Below are positions 10,268 through 51,575 of a stretch of 64,000 nucleotides of DNA, piece by piece. The position numbers and the translations under genes are program-made. Numbering within the stretch: the stretch's first letter is position 1; each line of letters starts with the position of its first letter. Source of the DNA: Heterohyrax brucei. Its lineage: Eukaryota; Chordata; Mammalia; Hyracoidea; Procaviidae. The notes beneath the pieces were generated by a model. It saw only the letters and a list, made by a program, of their open reading frames with translations. It ran no database searches and was not told the origin of the DNA. Where the stretch lies: positions 56,364,201 to 56,428,200 of the forward strand of contig CM053140.1 of NCBI GenBank assembly GCA_028571685.1. Reading direction: 5' to 3'.

Positions 10268-11220
10268 AGAGGAAGATTTCAAAAGGAAAACACTTGACTG
10301 GAGGCAATATTAACACAAAAGGGCAAGGAAAAGTGGATCAAATCCTTAGATTATGCAAACATTACCAGAAGAGAAGTTCATGTACCTACCCAGGGGCTTT
10401 CCAGTTGCACTAGTACTGTATAAAGCTGACAGTGGGTGCTCATAAAACAGCTAGTGTCCTACCGGGCTTCACCAAACAGACGGCAAAGGAAAGAATCCTC
10501 TTATACCAGGTGCTGCAAAGCACTAAAGATAGAAAAGTTTAAGACTATTTCTCGGTAGGTTACACATCTCTAGGGCTTTCTTTGATCATATTTTGTCAAA
10601 GTAACACATCAGAAAGAGGTAAAGGCAAACATGAATTGGGTATTACCAGTGCCTTACTTCCTTGATGGGACTTTGCAATCTAAGCAAGAAGATTCTTTTA
10701 CATTGTGAAATTCCACGCAAAACATTCACATGGAAGATTCCTGCTTTGAACAAAGGGTCTGGTGAATCAGGTTCTGTACTTAAAAAGCTTTTTTTCCTTT
10801 TCCCATTCTGCTTAATATTGGAAAAAAAGACAACTTCTTTTGTCACAGCCTTAAATTCGTACAATAACTTTTCCATAAAGAGTTTGGTACAAAGCTAATC
10901 AATGTCCTTGTTTTCTTTCCACTGGTGGTTTAATAGCAGGTCTTTCTGTTAGAAGTCATTCAGTAAACAAAGCTCTTTTCTTGCTTTAAGCCCTTTTTTA
11001 ACTTTATCAGAGTGGGTCTTAGGAATTTCAAATCCCAGAATCTAGGATCAGCACAAAATGAATTGATATCAAATTCGCTGTAAGACAAATGAGGTTAGGA
11101 ACTTCATTCAAAACGATTAAATCCACTAACTAAAAACAGTTAATGCTCAGACGGCTGCGCAATACCAGGCCTCTACCAGTTCTTGGGTTTTCTCAGCCTC
11201 GAAGACTGCCGAAAAACCGC

Positions 11221-11368
11221 AACCGAGTGTTGTCAAGTCGATGGCGACTCAGTGACCCTATAGGACATAGTAGATCTGCCCCACCGTTTCCAAGGAGGGC
11301 CTGGCTGATCTGAACTGCCGACCTTTTAGTTAGCAGCTATAGCACTTAACCACTAAGCCGCCAGGGTG
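11221..11368 (-). repeat. AfroSINE upstream of the DHDDS promoter
   Basis: Minus strand; gtcgatggcgactcagtgaccc to cactaagccgccaggg. It lies about 270 bases before the CpG-rich promoter. Confidence 0.9.
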
Positions 11369-11639
11369 AATCACTGTGAAGTCCCTAACTCTCCGTGAGA
11401 ATTCTTGCCCTGTGGCATAGTTCACTCAAACGAGCACCCCTGCAGCCAAACCGCTGTGCTTATGATCCCTCCGCTCCCCCGGTGGTCTCCACCTCGCCTT
11501 CACTAGCCCGGTCTCAGTAACTGGCCTAGACCCTCGTCACCTGCCACACTCGGTACGTGGTCTGCTTTTCAAACTCTCCACTCGATCCTTTCCCCTCCCC
11601 GCAGCCCCCGGGAGGCGTGCGAATTTCTGGCCCGGAACT

Positions 11640-11803
11640 TTTGTGTCGCAGCCCCTCCTGATCCGCATGCGCAGAGTGTGCTCCACCCATTAGGCGATAC
11701 AGTGACGTATCCTTGAGCCCAGCGATTACGTAATCTTCCAGCGCCACGTCGTGAGGAAGTGTCGGCTCACTGTAGCTGCAGGGCTCCGTGGGAAGCGGAT
11801 CAG
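11640..11803 (+). promoter_or_regulatory. DHDDS: DHDDS promoter and probable non-coding first exon
   Basis: A CpG-containing stretch without a TATA box. It holds GCATGCGCA at about 11664 (NRF1-like), TGACGTAT at 11703 (CRE-like) and the 12-bp palindrome GATTACGTAATC at 11724-11735. Sequence from about 11750 (gaggaagtgtcggctcac) to a possible donor cag|gtgttc at 11804 is my best guess for the untranslated first exon. Another donor, gct|gtacgt, lies just downstream. The exact start site cannot be read from sequence. Confidence 0.5.
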
Positions 11804-12348
11804 GTGTTCAGCTGTACGTGTGGACGAGAGGAGAGGGAGGTGACTGGGTGGGAAGACAGCTATGAGAAAAATCAAGGGGACAGCTGAAGAGATAATTGAG
11901 AGAATAGGAGATGGGAGAGAAGGTTGAGGTAGGAGATAACAGTGTGACAGCTGAAGGGAGCGCTGAGTGAGAAGCGGCTTGGGGGAAAACAGGTAGGGAG
12001 CGATCAGCGCATAGGCAGCAGGATGTGGCGGGAAGCCGACTTAGATGTTCAGATGTCAGTGCATACCCTGAGGAAAAGGCGATGGGAACAAGAGCCAAGA
12101 AACCAGAGGAACTAAGAAAAGACCTCTATCCCAAAGGTCCCCATTGGCTTCTTCAATTTTGGGTAGTGAGAGTAGAAACTTAGACCAGTGTCTTTGGATC
12201 CTGATGCTGCCGTCTTTTCACAGTCCAGGTGAATCCCGTGGCCTTGCAAGGAAATAGCTGCTTACAAGCCTTTGTGACTCTTTCCTGTTTATCCAAGGTT
12301 ACTGGCTGGTGTCTTGTTCTGAGGAGATTTCTTGACAGGGCAAGAACT

Positions 12349-38378
<26,030 letters not shown>

Positions 38379-41300
38379 GTGAGGCTGGCCACCTGCCATT
38401 CTGCCCTGCTTTCTGCCTCCAGGGCCCTACTCCCCTTTCTTTTTTTGGTGAAAGGCACAACCCTCCTGATGAATTTTATTCCCTTTGCTCAGCAGGGGAG
38501 CCCTCTAGGCCAGGTCTGCTGGCTAGAGATACCTTTGGGCTGTCTGAGACAGTACCCCTCTGAGTTGAGACAGTCCTCTGCAAGTACACTAAACCTAGCT
38601 CTGGTCACCAGTAGGTTTGGAGAGCAGACCCCCATCTCTGACTGCTGATCCTTCCTCTTTTGCCACTGCTGTCTGTACTCCTAGAAGCATCTTTTTCCAT
38701 CAGCCCATCCATCAACACAGAACTGTGGGAGAGAAGTCTCCCCCTACTCTAGCCCCTCTCTTACCCATTTTAGCCTTCCACCTGACTTTCACAAAAGATT
38801 TGACTCCACCTTGAATCTGCTGGTAAATAGCTAATAGGCAGACAGTGTTATTTGGGCAAGGAAGAAAGGGGCGGGAGAGACAGAAAGAAAATTTGCCCAT
38901 CTGCTGTTCCTCCCCCTTGGCTCTCCACCTGGGATTCACTATTGAATCCCTACCCCTCCCACCATGCAGCACTGATTGCTCACTGAAAGGCTCAGCGCCC
39001 CCAATGGCGCGGAAGCCAGGCTGGTGATTACAATCCAATTACCTATTGTCGACTCAGCCCACACAAGCTTTTCTCCTCCTTGCAGGGCATGGGGCCAGGC
39101 TCCACTCCCCCATGAGTCCAGCCCCCTCCACAGCTACAGGGTAACAGAAAGGCTGTAGGCCCTGGTGAGCCTATATCCAGCACCACACTGGCCTTCTGCC
39201 CTGCAACATATCAGGACCATGAGCGTGGAAAGCACTTTTCCCACTCAGTCTGCCCCCATCCCCACCCTCAGCCAACTGATTCCCACTTCTTCAGCTCCCT
39301 GTTATCTCAGAGGCTTCCTGGCTCTTGGATGTGGCCTCCTAAGCAGTCCCTTAGATGGATTATTCTCAGCATGGCAGAGTCTCAGCTTATTCTAGCCCAG
39401 TAGGAAGGAGAAGACAGAGTCAAGGGTGGAGTCCTTTCCCTTACTTCCCCCTGCCAGGCCTTGCTGCACAGCAGCTGAGAGGATTAGTGCCTGGAAGAGC
39501 TGTCTGTGTGAGCGACTCAGTGCTTCAGGTGCCCCAGAGCAGCAGGCACCACCAGTAGTACCAACCACATGCTACTGCATCTAGTCTTCCGATTTTATTT
39601 TGTGCAAGCTCTTCCCCAGCACCTCCCTCTAGGAGGGGGGGGATCTAGAAGTGGGATCTTGCAAGCAATATGAAGAGCATACTTTTCAGATCTTTAACCT
39701 CTTGTACTGCAACCCCTTTCTCCACTTTCTGTGCTTGGATCCCTGGCAAAAGAGACCCTTTGGCCATCATCCCTGCTCTCAGAAGCAAGTATGAAAGCCA
39801 GGCACTACGATTGAGAAGCCAATGAGTGCACTCTTTGGCAGGGCCCCCCACACACCTGGCACTCCCCACTACCAATCTCTGGCAGAGGGTTCTCAGAGAG
39901 CAGGTGCTGTACATTTTCCAGCTTTACAATAGGGCTGTTGACAGCTTTAATTAGGGAGGCATGAATTATGTGGCTATAATGCAGAGCCCTACAATTAAGG
40001 CGGGAATGAGGGACTGGAGGCAGCAAACGGAATCTGCCCTGTGAGCATGGCTGTTGAGTCCTGGCTTTTTCATGCCTGACTTTCCCTAATGTGATTGGGG
40101 TACAGAAGAGGTGATTAATAGGGCTAGCATCTCTATTTGATAACTTGAAATCTTATTTTCTGGGGAGGTACACAGAGTGGGGTGGGGAACAGCTGTCCCA
40201 GGAGGCACTGAGACCCAGAAGCAGGGACTGCAAAACATTTGATTTGAACTTCGTGGTTGCTCTAACAGTGATTTGTTCAGGCCGGCTTCAACCCTTGTCT
40301 CAAGAAGGCAGGTGGGACCTATTTTGAATGTCCTCCCACCTGTGAGCCAGGTCCTCATTTGAGGATATTTGCCATGTTCTTGTGCTGTCCTGGGTCTCAA
40401 GTAGAATTTTAAAATTTTCTTAACTGTAAAAAAGTTGTTTGCCAGCAGTGCAACTGAAGAACGTCATGTTTTGGTGCTCCAATTTTCTTATCTTTCCTCG
40501 TGTGACCTTGGCAAGCTCCAGGATCCTTACATTTGAACTTAGGGGCACTGGAAGAGACATTTTGCCATAGCAACACCTGTTCCTCTACTTGTTTTCTAAT
40601 CCCCAGGGCGCTTTCCTCCACCCTCCTTGGCCTTGCGCAAGTGAAGCCAGCGTGTGTGGAAGGAGGGATTTTGCCAGCTGCGTTTTCAGCGCCCAGGCTT
40701 GGTGGCCGCGTCGGGTGGGGGCAGCTGGGCTGCATGCCTCCGAAACGGATCAGCCTAGGGCGAGGGAAGAGCTGGTAGGCCTTCCTGATGGCCGTTCGCC
40801 ACCGTTCTGTGGTGGGGTCCTGAGGTACGGCAATACTGGGACCTAAAGGAGCCACCCGACAGGCGTTGGGAGGGGGCTTTCTTAGCATTTGGGGAGGCGG
40901 CTGAACAACGGGTGCTGAAAGAACAGCTCCTACCTGCCCCACTGCATCCGAGAGGCACCTTTGCGTGTAAGGTCTCCCCTCGACACCCCACCCCCCTCCA
41001 CCGCTTTCGGGTGCACCGCATTCCAGTTGAGGTGCAAGAAAGTCGCTCTCGGAGCTCTGAAGAATGCACGTCTGTCTGCGCCAAGCTGGGTTCCCCGCTC
41101 TTTCTTCACTTCGGCGTCAGCCTTGGCCCTGGGAACTGCAGCCGATGCCTCCCAGCCGCGCGCTCACTCCCGCTTCCAGTGGAGTAGGGCGGGCAGCCAG
41201 GCCTCGCAAACCCTCTCTTGGGGCCCCCAGCGGGAGCAGGAAGGAAAGCGGCTGAGATGCGCTGAGTGTTGCACGGCTTAGAGAAGTGGGTTGCCCGGTT

Positions 41301-41380
41301 GCATACGGTGGAAGGAACTTGGTAGTTTGCAAGACCCAGCTCTTGGTGGGAGCCGGACCACGCCGATTCGCGCACCCCCC
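38379..41380 (+). other. DHDDS 3' UTR and spacer to HMGN2
   Basis: About 3 kb with no repeat I recognise, unusual for this window. No AATAAA was found by eye, so the DHDDS poly(A) site cannot be placed. Two AT-rich motif clusters (38990-39060 and 39920-40140) look like conserved non-coding elements. CpG content climbs from 40600. Confidence 0.6.
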
Positions 41381-41499
41381 TCTTTTATTGCCTTCCATAA
41401 GCCTCCCCCACTGCGCCCCCTCCCTCTGGACGCGCCGCCGTTTCTCGCGCCTTCCCCCCAGACCCCCCTTCTCACTCCCTCCAGAGGAGGTGAGTTTAA

Positions 41500-41595
41500 A
41501 CCCCGCCCACGTGACCCCAGCTGGGCCAATGAGCAGCGGCGGGAGGTGAAATCCGGTTCTAACCGGTCCGGGGCTCCCAGCGCTATAAAAACTTT
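41500..41595 (+). promoter_or_regulatory. HMGN2: HMGN2 core promoter: GC box, E-box, CCAAT and TATA
   Basis: In order: CCCCGCCC at 41501-41508, overlapping E-box CACGTG 41508-41513, CCAAT at 41526-41530, and TATAAAA at 41584-41590 with a second TTATAAA at 41594. Transcription should start about 25-30 bases after the TATA box, near 41615, leaving roughly 100 nt of 5' UTR before the ATG at 41715. CACGTG is a Myc/USF-type site; who binds is not known from sequence. Confidence 0.8.
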
Positions 41596-41714
41596 ATAAA
41601 CCCCCCGGAGCCTGAGCAGTGTGAGAAGAGGCGAGAACGACCCCCGGATCGACGAAAGCTCGCGCGCCGCTGCATCCTCGCGCCCAGCGCCTGCGTCCCA
41701 CCGCCGTCGCCACC

Positions 41715-44883
<3,169 letters not shown>

Positions 44884-45700
44884 AGTGTGTGCATTTTTGA
44901 TAACTGTGTACTTCTGGTGACTGTACAGTTTGAAATACTATTTTTTATCAAGTTTTATAAAAATGCAGAATTTTGTTTTACTTTTTTTTTTTAAAGCTAT
45001 GTTGTTAGCACACAGAACACTTCATTGTTGTTTTTTGGGAAGGGCAAGTGTCACTAATAGAATTTCTCCAAAGCTGGATTGATACAAAAGAAAACACCTT
45101 TCTATTCTAGTTTTGAGAGACTTTCTTTTGGTTCCTAGGAGGAGGGATTCCCTAGTGTTGACACACATTAGCCACATTGGCAGAAATGCCTTGTGGTGTG
45201 GAAAAAGTAGAATTGTTTTTACAGCTTTATGTCCTCTTCCTTTCTGCCTTCAGTGTAGACTTGACTCCCAAAAATGTAGAGACCTGTTGGAATCTGACCC
45301 CCAAAACTTGGTTACCAGGATGTCAGGCAATCTGGACGTTCCAGGGATGCAATCTTGGTGGTATCCCTCAAAAGAGCAGCAGTTCCCTCTTTTAGATTAT
45401 GGATCTTCAGATCATTCTGCCATTTTCATTTCATTTTCTGAAGTCAGGGTCGGCTTGTGAAAAGTTGTTAAACAACATGTTAAATGTGAAATGTCAACCC
45501 TCACTCTAAACTTTCCCTATTCAGAGCATCAGATGAAGACTTCATTGGGTTTTATAGTGGCTTTCTGATTTTGGTAGTCCATTGAAGAAGGGAGTTTGAA
45601 AGTTGTTGTATACTGTTAACGATTGTCTGCCCATGTCCTGCCTGAAATACCATGATTGTTTATGAAAAGTATCTTTAATAAAGCTGGATACAGTTTGGCT
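44884..45700 (+). other. HMGN2: HMGN2 3' UTR with poly(A) signal
   Basis: About 0.8 kb after the stop, ending at AATAAA 45677-45682 with cleavage expected near 45700. It starts with the T-rich, A-rich stretch usual for HMGN2 mRNAs. Open frames here (for example 45113-45460) lie inside the UTR and are not taken as genes. Confidence 0.85.
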
Positions 45701-47030
45701 TGGAATGCTGCCTCTGATCTTTTCCCGTAGGTGGGGTGAAGTCTGTTCTCTGATTATCCCAACAAGATGCACACCACTCCTAACCCAGTGTTGGAATGTA
45801 CAGGTTCTGTGTGTAATCAGCCTTTTCATTGATTTATAGTCATTCTTCAAAACCCTCTGCTAGATGGGGTTGGAGGGGATCCCAAGAACAGGCTGGCTAG
45901 TGGTGAGCAGCTGGGAGCAAATAAGTGATTCCTGAACTTAGTTATCTAATATTCCCTGAGTTGTATTTCTAGGTGGATCTGAGATTCAGGTTTAGTAGTT
46001 GACACAGGATATCTCTACTTATCCACCCTTATAACCTCTGTAAAATTGACAAATTAGCAGTGGTTCCTGGGTCAGGATAAATTATCCTATCTACATACCT
46101 GACTACAAGATGAGTCACTTGTGAGTGGACTTGGCAGATCTCATGAGATTTAAGTTGTCCTTAACCATGCCAGCTCTAAAGCAAGCAAGTTAATGTGGAC
46201 TTTTTGATGCAGTTTGGGACCCTTCAGAGAATCTCTCATAAAGTAGCAAGAAGTTATCTGTTGGAATAGAGGCCTAATAAACTGAGAACAGTATTATGTG
46301 CTGGGGTTACACTTTACAGGCTGCTTCACTGTGGTGTTTGAGGAAAATAAATGGAGACTTACATTGCAGTGTCATCACTGCTGATCCTCAGTCTTGAAAT
46401 AATCATGCAAGTATAATACTTTTTGTTAGAAGGAACAGGCTCAGAGATGAAACTTTTTCAAGGCTTTGTGTGTATCTAGAAAGTAGCAATGTCAGAATTT
46501 AAACCCCAACTTAGTTTTAAAAATCATTTGTGCCTTATGGATAAAATATTCTACACTTAGGCAATTTCCAGGCATGTGTCTTTATTACTGGTGAGACACT
46601 TCTAGGTTGTATATTTTTGTTTCCCAGGTGGAAGTGCTGTCTTTCAAAGTGGAAACTAGCACAGGTGCCTTAGATTGATTAGGGGTACAAGGAATTTCTG
46701 ATTTGAGCGGAAATTGCAAAACTTGAAAAAGCCACAGTTGATGTTTCTGTGTCACGATTTGAGATCACATTCAGCATACTTGAGCCATGGACTGTGTTAG
46801 AGTTGTGTCACAGTCTTACTGTTAAGGCCATCTTGTGAAGGGTAGGGTGTTAGAGATTTTACTGATAAGAAACAGACTGAGGTCTGAATACCTGGTTTGC
46901 TATGTGTGTGTCCTGTTACCAAAATAATAGGATGAGTCAGGTGAGCTTGAACTTTTTCCTTCATGGAAAATATTTGCTGGCTTTGAGAGTACCTGAACTT
47001 AAAGAACCAAGAAACCAGCAAAATGTGAAA
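45701..47030. other. Spacer downstream of HMGN2
   Basis: 1.3 kb of sequence without coding frames or repeats that I can name. The gene-free tail of the window begins here. Confidence 0.6.
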
Positions 47031-47035
47031 ATCCG

Positions 47036-47202
47036 AGCCAAGCCAAAGGTACTGCCATCAAGTTGATTTCTGACTCATGGTGACCCTATAGCACAGGGTA
47101 GAACTGCTTTACCGAGTTTCCAGGGAGCACCTGGCAGATTCAGACCACCAACCTTTTGGTTAGCAGATGTAACACCTCACCACTCCACCTCCCGAGTTTC
47201 CA
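47036..47202 (-). repeat. AfroSINE
   Basis: Minus strand; ctgccatcaagttgatttct to ccaccttttggttagcag and a decayed head. Confidence 0.87.
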
Positions 47203-47639
47203 ACCTTGTCCTGAACTGAGACCTGATGACAGTGAGATGTTAATGTAAAACTGGACTCCTTCCTCTCGGCTCTGCCTCCAGCCCCATTACACTGCATCTG
47301 AGAGTTGTCACCGGTAAATTGCATGAAGAAGATGCTTGTGATAAAATGGCTTAAAACAATTGCTCTCCTAAAATAAGTTCTCAGGTGGGGTGGCTCCCAG
47401 GACCTGAGTGAATCTGTCCTCCTACCCTCCGTGTGTTGTCCAGCCATCTCACCTTGTAAGTCAGCTGTGGTAGGCATTGCAACTTGTTACACCAATGTCC
47501 AGAAGCAGAAGGACCATTTCTTCATGTTTTCTGTCTTTAAAAATTATGAAGAAACGCCTGAGCTTGTTGGTAGAACTGGTCTTCAGGCCTCGTCTTACTT
47601 CCTGACTTCTCTGCAGCATTTGACTACTGAGCGTTAACC

Positions 47640-48905
47640 CCCTGTGAAGTATAATCCACATACCATAAAATTCCACCACTTAAAGAATACAGTTTAAGGT
47701 TTTAGTATTTGTACAAGGCTACACAATCATCACTAATTCAGAATATTTTCATCATTCCAAAAATCTTCATACTTCTGAGCAGTCCCTCATTCCCTCTGCG
47801 TTCCCACCACCTGGTAACCACTTGGTAGCTACAGATTGGCCTTTCAGGGATATTTTAATTTAGAGTCAAAACGTGGTCTATTTTGACTGGCACCTTTCCA
47901 TTAGTAGGTTTTCAAGAGTCATCCTTGTAGCTTGTGTCAGTACTTCATTTTTATTGCTGAGTAATACTTCATTGTATGGATATCCACATCTTGTTTATTC
48001 ATCTTTTGATGGACATTTGGATTGTTACCACTTTAGCTATTTTGAATAATACTGCTGGCTGTTTTGAATAATGCTACTGCAAATATTTACAAGTTGTTGT
48101 GTATTCAACAACCAAAACCTCTGCCATCAAGTCAGGTCCGAGTCACGGTGACCCTATAGGTCAGAAATGCCCCACAGAGTTTCCAAGCAGTGTCTGGCGG
48201 ATTCAAACTGCTTACCTTTTGGTTAGCAGACATAGTACTTAACCCACTATACCACCAGGGTTTCTCTCTCTCTTTCTCACTCCCCACCCCACCTTGGGTA
48301 TATCACTAGGACTGGAATTGCTGGGTCATGTGGTAACTTTTTGAGGAACCGCCAGATGATTTTCGATAGGAGCTGTACCATTTTACATTGCTACTGGCAG
48401 TGTATGAGAGTTCCAACTTCACATCCTCCTCAGTCCTTGTTATTTTCCCATTTGTTTTTTGCATTTTCCTAATAACTAGACATGTAGAGCATCTCTTCAT
48501 ATGCTGATTGACCATTTGTATATTCTCTTTGCAAGAATGTCTTATTAAATCCTTTGCCCATTTTTTAATTGGGTCATTTGTCTTTATTGTTGAGTTATAA
48601 GAGTTCTTTATATTTCCGGATCTAGAGCCTTACCAGATAAATGATTTGCAAGTATTGTCTCCCATTCTTTCATGGTTTTCACTTGAATGGTGCCCTGTGA
48701 TGCACGGAGTTCTTAATTTTGATGAAGTCTAATTTTTTCTTTGGTTGCCTGTGCTTTTGGTGTCATAGTTGAAGAAAGCATTACCTAATCCAAAGTCATA
48801 AACCTTTTCCCCTATGTTTTAAGAGCTTTATAATTTTAGCTCTTACATTTAGGTCTTTGATTCAGTTTGAGTTAACTTTTGTATATAGTAGGAGTACAGG
48901 TTCAA
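47640..48905 (-). mobile_element. L1 3' region with a nested AfroSINE
   Basis: Minus strand. cataaaattccaccacttaa, gaattgctgggtcatgtggt, gaggaaccgccagatgattt and atgatttgcaagtattgtct are in the order of an L1 3' end. Interrupted by the SINE at 48109-48265. Confidence 0.82.
48109..48265 (-). repeat. AfroSINE inserted in L1
   Basis: Minus strand; ctgccatcaagtcaggtccg to cactataccaccagggtttc, followed by a CT-rich run. Confidence 0.9.
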
Positions 48906-48909
48906 GCAC

Positions 48910-49700
48910 TCCCTCCTTGTTAAAACTGGATTTCTTCCTGGGTCTTCCAGCTTCAAAATAACATTAGCTAGTTCTTTGCTCTGTGACTACTCAAATCTTG
49001 TTGGGATCTCCTTCTCTGCAGTTTCTCCTTGTGAAGCCTCATTCAGTTCCATCCATACACCAGTAACTCCCACATCATCTGCCCACTGAGGTCAGTGTTC
49101 CATCAGCCTTCTGGACAGTCCCACCTAGATACATCACAAATTCAACTTGACCAAAACGGAACTTATCTTCCTGTTCACTGACCAACCTCCCCTGCTTCCC
49201 CTATATCTGGTAAGAAACTTGAACATCACCTCAGATGCGTCCCTCACTCCCCACCTGTGCATACATCCAGTAGGTCCTTAAATCACAATGACTTAAAAAA
49301 ATGTTTTGTTGTTTAGTTTATATCATGGAACATTACAAATGTGGAAAATGGTAGAATAATACAGTGAATTAGGCACTGATCACACAGCTTCAGCAGTTAA
49401 CCAACTGTGGCCACTTTAATCTCTATCACTGTCTACTTCCCCCAGTAACCACAACTTGACATCATATCATTATATCCATAAATACTTAAGTGTATATTTC
49501 TAAAGTCTATGGATTCTCTTTTTAGCAACCACAATGTCATCATCCAAAAGTTAATATCAATTCCTTAATATGAAATATCTGTTATCAAATTTCTAGTGTC
49601 CCATCCATCTTTTTTTTTTTAAGCTTTTGTTTGACTCAGAATCCAGACAGCCTACATTGCAGTTGGTTGGCATGTCTCTTAATTTCTCTGAGCCCATGAA
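48910..49700. repeat. Old LINE-like remnants, unresolved
   Basis: 48910-49270 has ttcaacttgaccaaaacgga, a phrase common in decayed LINEs. 49300-49620 resembles an ancient L1 3' end. No coding frame survives. Confidence 0.35.
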
Positions 49701-49714
49701 TTCCCCATTCCATC

Positions 49715-50210
49715 TGTTTTAGTCAGCTAGGGCTGCTCTAACAGAAATACCACAGAGTGGATGGCTTTAACAAAGAAAGATTTATTCTTACACAGTCTGG
49801 TAGGTTGCAAGTCCATATTCAGGGTGTCCGCTCCAGGGAAAGACTTTCCCCTTGACGGCTCTGGAGGAAAGTCCGGTATTGCATCAGTCATTGTCCAGGG
49901 AGTGTCCTAACGCAAGAACCTCTGGTCTGAACGACACGCTCTGCTCCCGGTGCTGCTTGCTTGATGGTAGCGAGGTTCTCAAATTGTCCTTGGTTCTTTT
50001 TCCTTTTATTCCTTGCAAGCTAAAAGCATTAAGGGTGGGGCAAGCCATACTCCAGGGAAACTTCCCCCATAGCAGGAATTCACAGCCTCACCCTAATCCT
50101 TTAACATACAGGTTAGCAAAGCCACACAATGGAGGACAGTCCCAAGATACTGGGAACCATATCCCAGCCACGTGGCTGCACACATTTTTGGGGGGACACA
50201 ATTCAAACCA
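49715..50210 (-). mobile_element. MaLR-like LTR (copy 1)
   Basis: Minus strand, bounded in its own direction by TG...CA. Shares ataccacagagtggatggct and tttggggggacacaattc (in reverse) with copies at 50522, 51084, 54332 and 54968. No proviral coding sequence attached. Confidence 0.75.
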
Positions 50211-50521
50211 TGACACCATCTCTTCCCCAGTTTTGCTGACTGCATCCCTGTGGTGTCATTGAAGAGCTTTCTCTACTTGTATCTCCCATTAAAGGGATCT
50301 AGATGTGTGATTGAATACAGATTCTGTGGCAAGAAAACCTTGTAGACAGTGGTGCTTTCGTCAAGAGGCACATCATGTCTGGTGGTCTCATTTTATGAGG
50401 CAACCTTTGATCTCAACGCCTAGATCCATTCACCAAGAGTGGTAAAAGGACATTCTAATTCTACTGTTCTGTCTTCAGATAATGCTTGAAATACTTCCAT
50501 AAAGAAAACTTGTCCACTTCA

Positions 50522-50975
50522 TGGATTGAATTGTGTCCCCCCAAAATATGTGTCATTTGGCTAGGTCATGATTCTCAATTTTGTGTGACTTTGTCATCTG
50601 ATGCAATTTTCCTGTGTGTTGTAAATCCTATCTTTATGATAGCAGCAGTCTACAAGATTAGAGTGTGCCTTAAGCCAATCTCTTTGAGATACAAAAGAAT
50701 GAAGCAAGCAGAGAAACATGGTGACCTCATACAACCAAGAAAGCAGAGCTAGGAGCAAGTGTCCCAGCACTGATAAATTCCTAGACCACGGGAAAATGGA
50801 TGACAGTGACCTTCACCATCTCCCACCCCACTCCACTGAGCTGACAGAAAAGGTCTTCCCCTGGAGCTGGCATCTTGAATATGGATTTCTAGCCTCCTAG
50901 ACTATTAGAGAATAAATTTCTGATGGTTAAAGCCATCAACTTGTGGTATTAAAGCAGTACCAGGTAACCAAGACA
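50522..50975 (+). mobile_element. MaLR-like LTR (copy 2)
   Basis: Plus strand, starts TGGATTG and ends AGACA. Contains gtgtccccccaaaatatgtg and agagaataaatttctgatgg; AATAAA lies near its end as usual for the LTR poly(A) signal. Solo LTR. Confidence 0.78.
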
Positions 50976-51083
50976 TCTGGTATTTGCTTATCTAGAGTTA
51001 TAGTTCATATTGGAAAAGACTATCCTTGCTTGCCAGTTTTCAAAATAATTGGTTTACTAGCATTACCTAACAGTAACTGTCAA

Positions 51084-51575
51084 TGGCTTGAATTAATGTT
51101 CCCCATAAAAATGTGTTCATCAGTTTGGCTGGGCCATGATTTTCAGTATTGTGTGGTTGCCTTCATTTTGTGGTTGTAATCTTAGGTTAAAGAGGATTAG
51201 GGTGGAAATCATGCCACATCCCTGGATCCAATGTAAAGGAGTTTCCCTGGGGTGTGGCCTGCACCATGTTTTACGAGAGATAAAAGGAAACGGAACAAAG
51301 CAGAAAGTTAGGGACCTCATACCACCAAGAAAGCAGTGCTAGGAGCAGAGCACATCCTTTGGTCCTGGGGCACCTGTGTGGAAAAGTTCCTGGACCAAAG
51401 GAAGACTGAGGATAAGGCCCTTTCTCCAGGATAACAGAGAGAAAGAGCCTTCCCCTGGTGCTGAGGACCTGAATTTAAGCTTATTGCCTATTTTACCATG
51501 AAGAAACATGTTTCTCTTTGTTAAAGACATCTATTTGTGGTATTTCTGTTATGGCAGCAGTAGATGACTGAGACA
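51084..51575 (+). mobile_element. MaLR-like 5' LTR (copy 3) with internal region attached
   Basis: Plus strand, TGGCTTG to AGACA. Directly followed by aatttggtatcaggagaggg, the usual start of MaLR internal sequence and a possible primer-binding site. Confidence 0.75.

Larger units (their letters stand above)
9616..11640. other. Spacer between LIN28A and DHDDS
   Basis: About 2 kb between the LIN28A poly(A) site and the DHDDS promoter. It contains two AfroSINEs (10117-10267 and 11221-11368). The rest is unique sequence with no convincing reading frame. CpG density rises from about 11450 toward DHDDS. Confidence 0.7.

Noticed and set aside
40409-40942. 177-codon minus-strand frame upstream of HMGN2
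   Set aside because: Lies in GC-rich DNA, no recognisable domain, no splice or poly(A) context. Composition explains the lack of stops.
45113-45460. 115-codon plus-strand frame after HMGN2
   Set aside because: Falls inside the HMGN2 3' UTR before its poly(A) signal and has no family resemblance.
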